From: Pseudomonadota bacterium
GTDB taxonomy: Bacteria > Pseudomonadota > Alphaproteobacteria > Caulobacterales > Caulobacteraceae
NCBI GenBank assembly: GCA_023445955.1
Contig: JAEXJH010000609.1
Location: forward strand, 1-7,262
Direction: 5' to 3'
Length of the DNA: 7,262 nucleotides
Every line of letters begins with the position of its first letter. Position 1 is the first letter of the stretch. Positions 4,940 to 7,262 of the stretch are shown here, piece by piece. The translations under genes were made by a program, and so were the position numbers. The notes under the pieces are model-generated. The model had not been told where the DNA came from. It saw nothing but the letters and a program-made list of their open reading frames with translations, and did no database searches.

Positions 4940-5436
4940 TGGCCGGCGCTCCCGGTCTTGGCCCGCGTCTCGCGCGGCGGCTTGAAGTTGGCGCCGGGCT
5001 TCTTGCCGGCGCTCGAATCCAGCATGAAGGTCGCCTGGCCGGTGGCGACGGGATCTTCCGGGTCACGGTCGTAGGCCACAGCGCGGACGAAGGCGACCGA
5101 GCGGGTCAGCTTGTAGCAATGCGCACGAGCCATGACGTCCAGGCCGGGCTCAGCGGCGCGCATGTAGTCGATGCGCAGGTCCAGCGTGGCGATCGAGGTG
5201 AAGGTTTCCATGGCCGCGTGCACGGCCTGACCGCTGGCGTGGTCCAGCAGGGTGGTGACCACCCCGCCGGCGATGACGCCCGTCTCCGGATCACCCACGA
5301 TCTCGGGGCGGTACGGGACCTTCAGTATGGCGACCGCGTCGCCGATCTCCAGGGTGGTGAAGCCCAGCGCCTTGGCCTGCGGGCTGCCCTCGTTCATCGC
5401 CGTGGCGATGAGCTTCGTCTGTTCGTTGTCGCTCAT
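4936..5436 (-). CDS. PaaI-like hotdog thioesterase, first of a pair
   Basis: Hotdog-fold protein of 166 residues, predicted to bind or hydrolyse acyl-CoA. VGDPETGVIAGGVVTTLLDH (47-66) is the active-site region. Compared with its partner gene at the same spacing, Asp49 replaces Asn, Ala56 replaces the His of HGG, and Asp65 is the expected catalytic acid. RIDYMRAAEPG (88-98) and TRSVAFVRAVAYD (111-123) are typical strands. The C-terminal 25 residues (GKKPGANFKPPRETRAK and on) are basic and probably flexible. I chose the ATG at 5436. A start at 5484 in the same frame would add 16 residues and overlap the divergent exonuclease gene. No Shine-Dalgarno precedes 5436. GCTAAGCC, a weak match to the Caulobacter -10 element, lies 7 bases upstream, so the message may be leaderless. 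Confidence 0.88.
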   Translation of the reverse strand: MSDNEQTKLIATAMNEGSPQAKALGFTTLEIGDAVAILKVPYRPEIVGDPETGVIAGGVVTTLLDHASGQAVHAAMETFTSIATLDLRIDYMRAAEPGLDVMARAHCYKLTRSVAFVRAVAYDRDPEDPVATGQATFMLDSSAGKKPGANFKPPRETRAKTGSAGQ

Positions 5437-5476
5437 AGGGATAGGCTTAGCGCTTCCGGCGTTGTGATATCCAGCC

Positions 5477-6490
5477 GTGATCAAGCCCGAAGATCTTCTC
5501 TGTCCCCGGCCGGACGGCCTCTACTGCCCGCCGGGAGACTTCTATATCGACCCCGTCCGCCCCGTGGACCGGGCCGTGATCACCCATGGCCATGCCGACC
5601 ATGCTCGCGCCGGTCATGGAACGGTGGCCGCCACGCCCGAGACCCTGGCGATCATGGCCACCCGGTATGGCGAGGACTTCACCGAGCGCCGCCAGGCCGC
5701 GCCCTATGGCGAGAGGATCACCCACAACGGCGTCGAGGTGACTCTGGTCCCGGCCGGTCACGTGCTGGGCTCGGCCCAGGCGGTGGTGCGCTGGAAGGGC
5801 CTGACCATGGTGGTCTCCGGCGACTACAAGCGCCGCCGCGACCCGACCTGCGCCCGGTTCGAGCCGGTGCCGTGCGACGTGTTCATTACCGAGGCGACCT
5901 TCGGCCTACCGGTCTTCCGCCATCCCGACGACGCCGGCGAGATCCGCAGCCTGCTGGCCTCGGTCGAGCAGTTTCCCGAGCGTTGCCACATTGTCGGGGC
6001 CTACGCCCTGGGCAAGGCGCAGCGGGTGATCAAGCTGCTGCGCGAGGGCGGCTGGGACAAGCCGATCTTCGTCCATGGGGCGCTGGAGCGGCTGAACGCC
6101 TTGTACGAAGCGCATGGCGTCGAGCTCGGCCCTCTGGCTCCAGCGACGTCATCTGGTCCGAAGGCGGCCTTCGCCGGCCAGATCATCATCGCCCCGCCTA
6201 GCGCTATCGCGAACAGTTGGTCGCGGCGGTTTCCGGATCCGGTGGACTGTTTCGCCTCGGGCTGGATGCGAGTGCGGGCGAGAGCGAGACAGCGGGGTGT
6301 GGAACTGCCGCTGATCCTCTCCGACCACGCCGATTGGGACGAGCTGACGTCGACCTTGAGCGAGCTGCGGCCCGGCGAAGTCTGGATCACCCACGGTCGC
6401 GAAGAGGCCCTGGAGCGCTGGTGTGAACTGGAAGGCCTGCCGGCCCGTGCCTTGCGGCTGGTCGGCTATGACGAGGAGGAGGGCGAGTAG
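5477..6490 (+). CDS. Ligase-associated DNA exonuclease family (MBL/beta-CASP)
   Basis: Putative metal-dependent nuclease of the metallo-beta-lactamase/beta-CASP superfamily, of the kind encoded in many bacteria beside an ATP-dependent DNA ligase, an Lhr-type helicase and a phosphoesterase and thought to process DNA in repair. The 337-residue protein has the family's normal length. Metal-site motifs are THGHADH (36-42), AGHVLGS with His95, SGDYKRRRDPT with Asp116, ITEATFG with Glu139, SDHADW with His284 and THG with His306. GAYALGKAQR (174-183) is a beta-CASP signature. The start is GTG at 5477. A TGA in frame at 5465-5467 excludes a start further upstream, and the N-terminus MIKPEDLLCPRPDGLYCP fits the family. 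No good Shine-Dalgarno is present. The gene diverges from the hotdog pair across 40 bp. Its last 25 bases overlap the citrate-synthase-like gene on the other strand, so no ligase gene follows in an operon. Confidence 0.94.
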   Translation: MIKPEDLLCPRPDGLYCPPGDFYIDPVRPVDRAVITHGHADHARAGHGTVAATPETLAIMATRYGEDFTERRQAAPYGERITHNGVEVTLVPAGHVLGSAQAVVRWKGLTMVVSGDYKRRRDPTCARFEPVPCDVFITEATFGLPVFRHPDDAGEIRSLLASVEQFPERCHIVGAYALGKAQRVIKLLREGGWDKPIFVHGALERLNALYEAHGVELGPLAPATSSGPKAAFAGQIIIAPPSAIANSWSRRFPDPVDCFASGWMRVRARARQRGVELPLILSDHADWDELTSTLSELRPGEVWITHGREEALERWCELEGLPARALRLVGYDEEEGE

Positions 6491-7262
6491 CCTTCCGGCG
6501 CGGCGCCGACGTACCGCGCGCGGGGCCGGATCAGCCGCCCGGTCTGCAACTGCTCGATCGCATGCGCGGCCCAGCCGGCGCTCCTGGCTGTCGCGAACAG
6601 GATGAACGGCGCGTCCGGTGGCAATTTCAGGGTTCGCGCCAGGGTCACCAATGCGAAGTCGATGTTCGGCGCCAGGCCCGTGGCGCTCTCGGTCATCGTT
6701 CGCAGGTCGGCCAATAGAGGCGGGGCCTCGAACGCCGCCAGCAGCGCGGCCGCGCGGGGGTCGCCGTCGGCATAGAGCGGATGGTCGAAGCCGGGCATCG
6801 ACGCGCCTCGCGCCAGCCGCGCCGCAACCGCATGGGCCGGGTCGCGGCGTTCGGCTTCCTCGACGAAAGCTTCCACCCGAGCGGCCATGCCGCCGTGCAG
6901 AGGTCCCGACAGCGCCGATAGCCCCGCCAGACAGGCGGCCGACAATGAGGCCCCGGTCGAGGCGGCCACTCGCGCGGCGAAGGTCGAGGCGTTCAGCTCG
7001 TGGTCGGCCAGCAGGACGAGGCTCCGACGGACAAGGTCCGCGCCGGCCGCATCCAACCCCCAGGCGGCGGCGAAGCGGGCATGGGCCGGGCCTTCGCCGG
7101 CCTGGCCGGTAGCGGCGTCGACCACGGCTTCCAGCAGGTCGGCGGCTTCCATGGCGAGCGCCAGCGGAGCGCGGCCTCGGGCAGGGGGTTCGCGGCCGGC
7201 CCGGGCCGCGAGAGTGAGGAACAGCCGCGCTCTTGCGCTGTCGGCGACGGGCGGCTCCGGAC
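6466..7262 (-). CDS. Citrate synthase family protein (5' part beyond the window)
   Basis: C-terminal part, at least 265 residues, of a citrate synthase-fold enzyme, which condenses an acyl-CoA (usually acetyl-CoA) with an oxo acid (usually oxaloacetate). The frame is open to the right edge, where it reads VADSARARLFLTLAARAG, so the gene starts outside. The core motifs are LADHELNASTFAARV, GPLHGG (catalytic His codon at 6895-6897), PGFDHPLYADGDPR (catalytic His codon at 6781-6783) and APNIDFAL (catalytic Asp codon at 6658-6660), followed by FATARSAGWAAHAIEQ. All three catalytic residues are therefore present. The usual Gly before the second His is Asp. The short, Ala-rich sequence resembles the non-housekeeping citrate synthase relatives that carry an N-terminal DNA-binding-like domain; that part cannot be seen. 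The protein ends in SPSSSS and overlaps the exonuclease gene by 25 bp. It could be a methylcitrate or other citrate synthase homologue. Confidence 0.92.
   Translation of the reverse strand, partial: PEPPVADSARARLFLTLAARAGREPPARGRAPLALAMEAADLLEAVVDAATGQAGEGPAHARFAAAWGLDAAGADLVRRSLVLLADHELNASTFAARVAASTGASLSAACLAGLSALSGPLHGGMAARVEAFVEEAERRDPAHAVAARLARGASMPGFDHPLYADGDPRAAALLAAFEAPPLLADLRTMTESATGLAPNIDFALVTLARTLKLPPDAPFILFATARSAGWAAHAIEQLQTGRLIRPRARYVGAAPEGYSPSSSS

Noticed and set aside
5420..5435. GTTC-containing sequence resembling the Caulobacter LexA site GTTC-N7-GTTC near the exonuclease gene
   Set aside because: Only the first half matches (GTTC-N7-CTCA), so SOS control is not supported.
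4939..6201. 420-residue plus-strand frame
   Set aside because: It lies antisense to one hotdog gene and out of frame with the exonuclease gene, both of which have clear family motifs; it is Arg/Gly-rich with no recognisable domain.
1..7262. Mobile element, defence island or tRNA
   Set aside because: No transposase, integrase, target-site duplications, tRNA-like cloverleaf or defence-type domains were seen on either strand; gene content and codon use are uniform.

Overview
The window looks like chromosomal DNA of a Caulobacter-like alphaproteobacterium. By eye the base composition is about two-thirds G+C with strong third-position GC. The protein sequences, the promoter-like octamers resembling the Caulobacter -10 consensus (GCTANAWC) and the scarcity of GANTC all fit, but the species is an inference. 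I see no insertion sequence, phage gene, tRNA, rRNA or CRISPR array. Most of the window is ordinary, densely packed housekeeping and metabolic genes.

Layout. (1) 20-2272, plus strand: rimM (ribosome maturation), a NUDIX hydrolase of the ADP-ribose pyrophosphatase type, and an exported S41 peptidase of the IRBP/tricorn-like type, closely spaced and probably at least partly co-transcribed. (2) 2274-4121: tesB (acyl-CoA thioesterase II, minus strand) diverges from a class IV (HDAC11-like) deacetylase gene (plus strand) across 81 bp. The tesB stop lies one base from the peptidase stop. (3) 4122-4519: the only substantial non-coding stretch and the least GC-rich part. It contains a hairpin, several inverted and direct repeats, a promoter-like element with a GANTC methylation site in its spacer, and a 32-codon minus-strand gene for a small hydrophobic protein. 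(4) 4520-5436, minus strand: two hotdog-fold thioesterase-like genes overlapping by ATGA. Their active-site positions are complementary, as if each subunit supplied part of the site. (5) 5477-6490, plus strand: a metallo-beta-lactamase/beta-CASP protein of the 'DNA ligase-associated exonuclease' family, without a ligase next to it. (6) 6466-7262, minus strand: the 3' part of a citrate-synthase-like gene, which overlaps the exonuclease gene tail to tail by 25 bp and runs off the right edge.

How the genes relate. Several products handle acyl-CoA or acyl groups (TesB, the two hotdog proteins, the deacetylase, the citrate synthase relative), but they lie on alternating strands in separate transcription units, so a joint pathway is not shown. 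I found no convincing new multi-gene defence or mobile system. The observations most worth checking are the small membrane-protein gene with its GANTC-containing promoter, the complementary hotdog pair, a start-codon-sequestering palindrome at the deacetylase gene, and a 19-bp near-perfect inverted repeat linking the end of the NUDIX gene with the small gene's upstream region.
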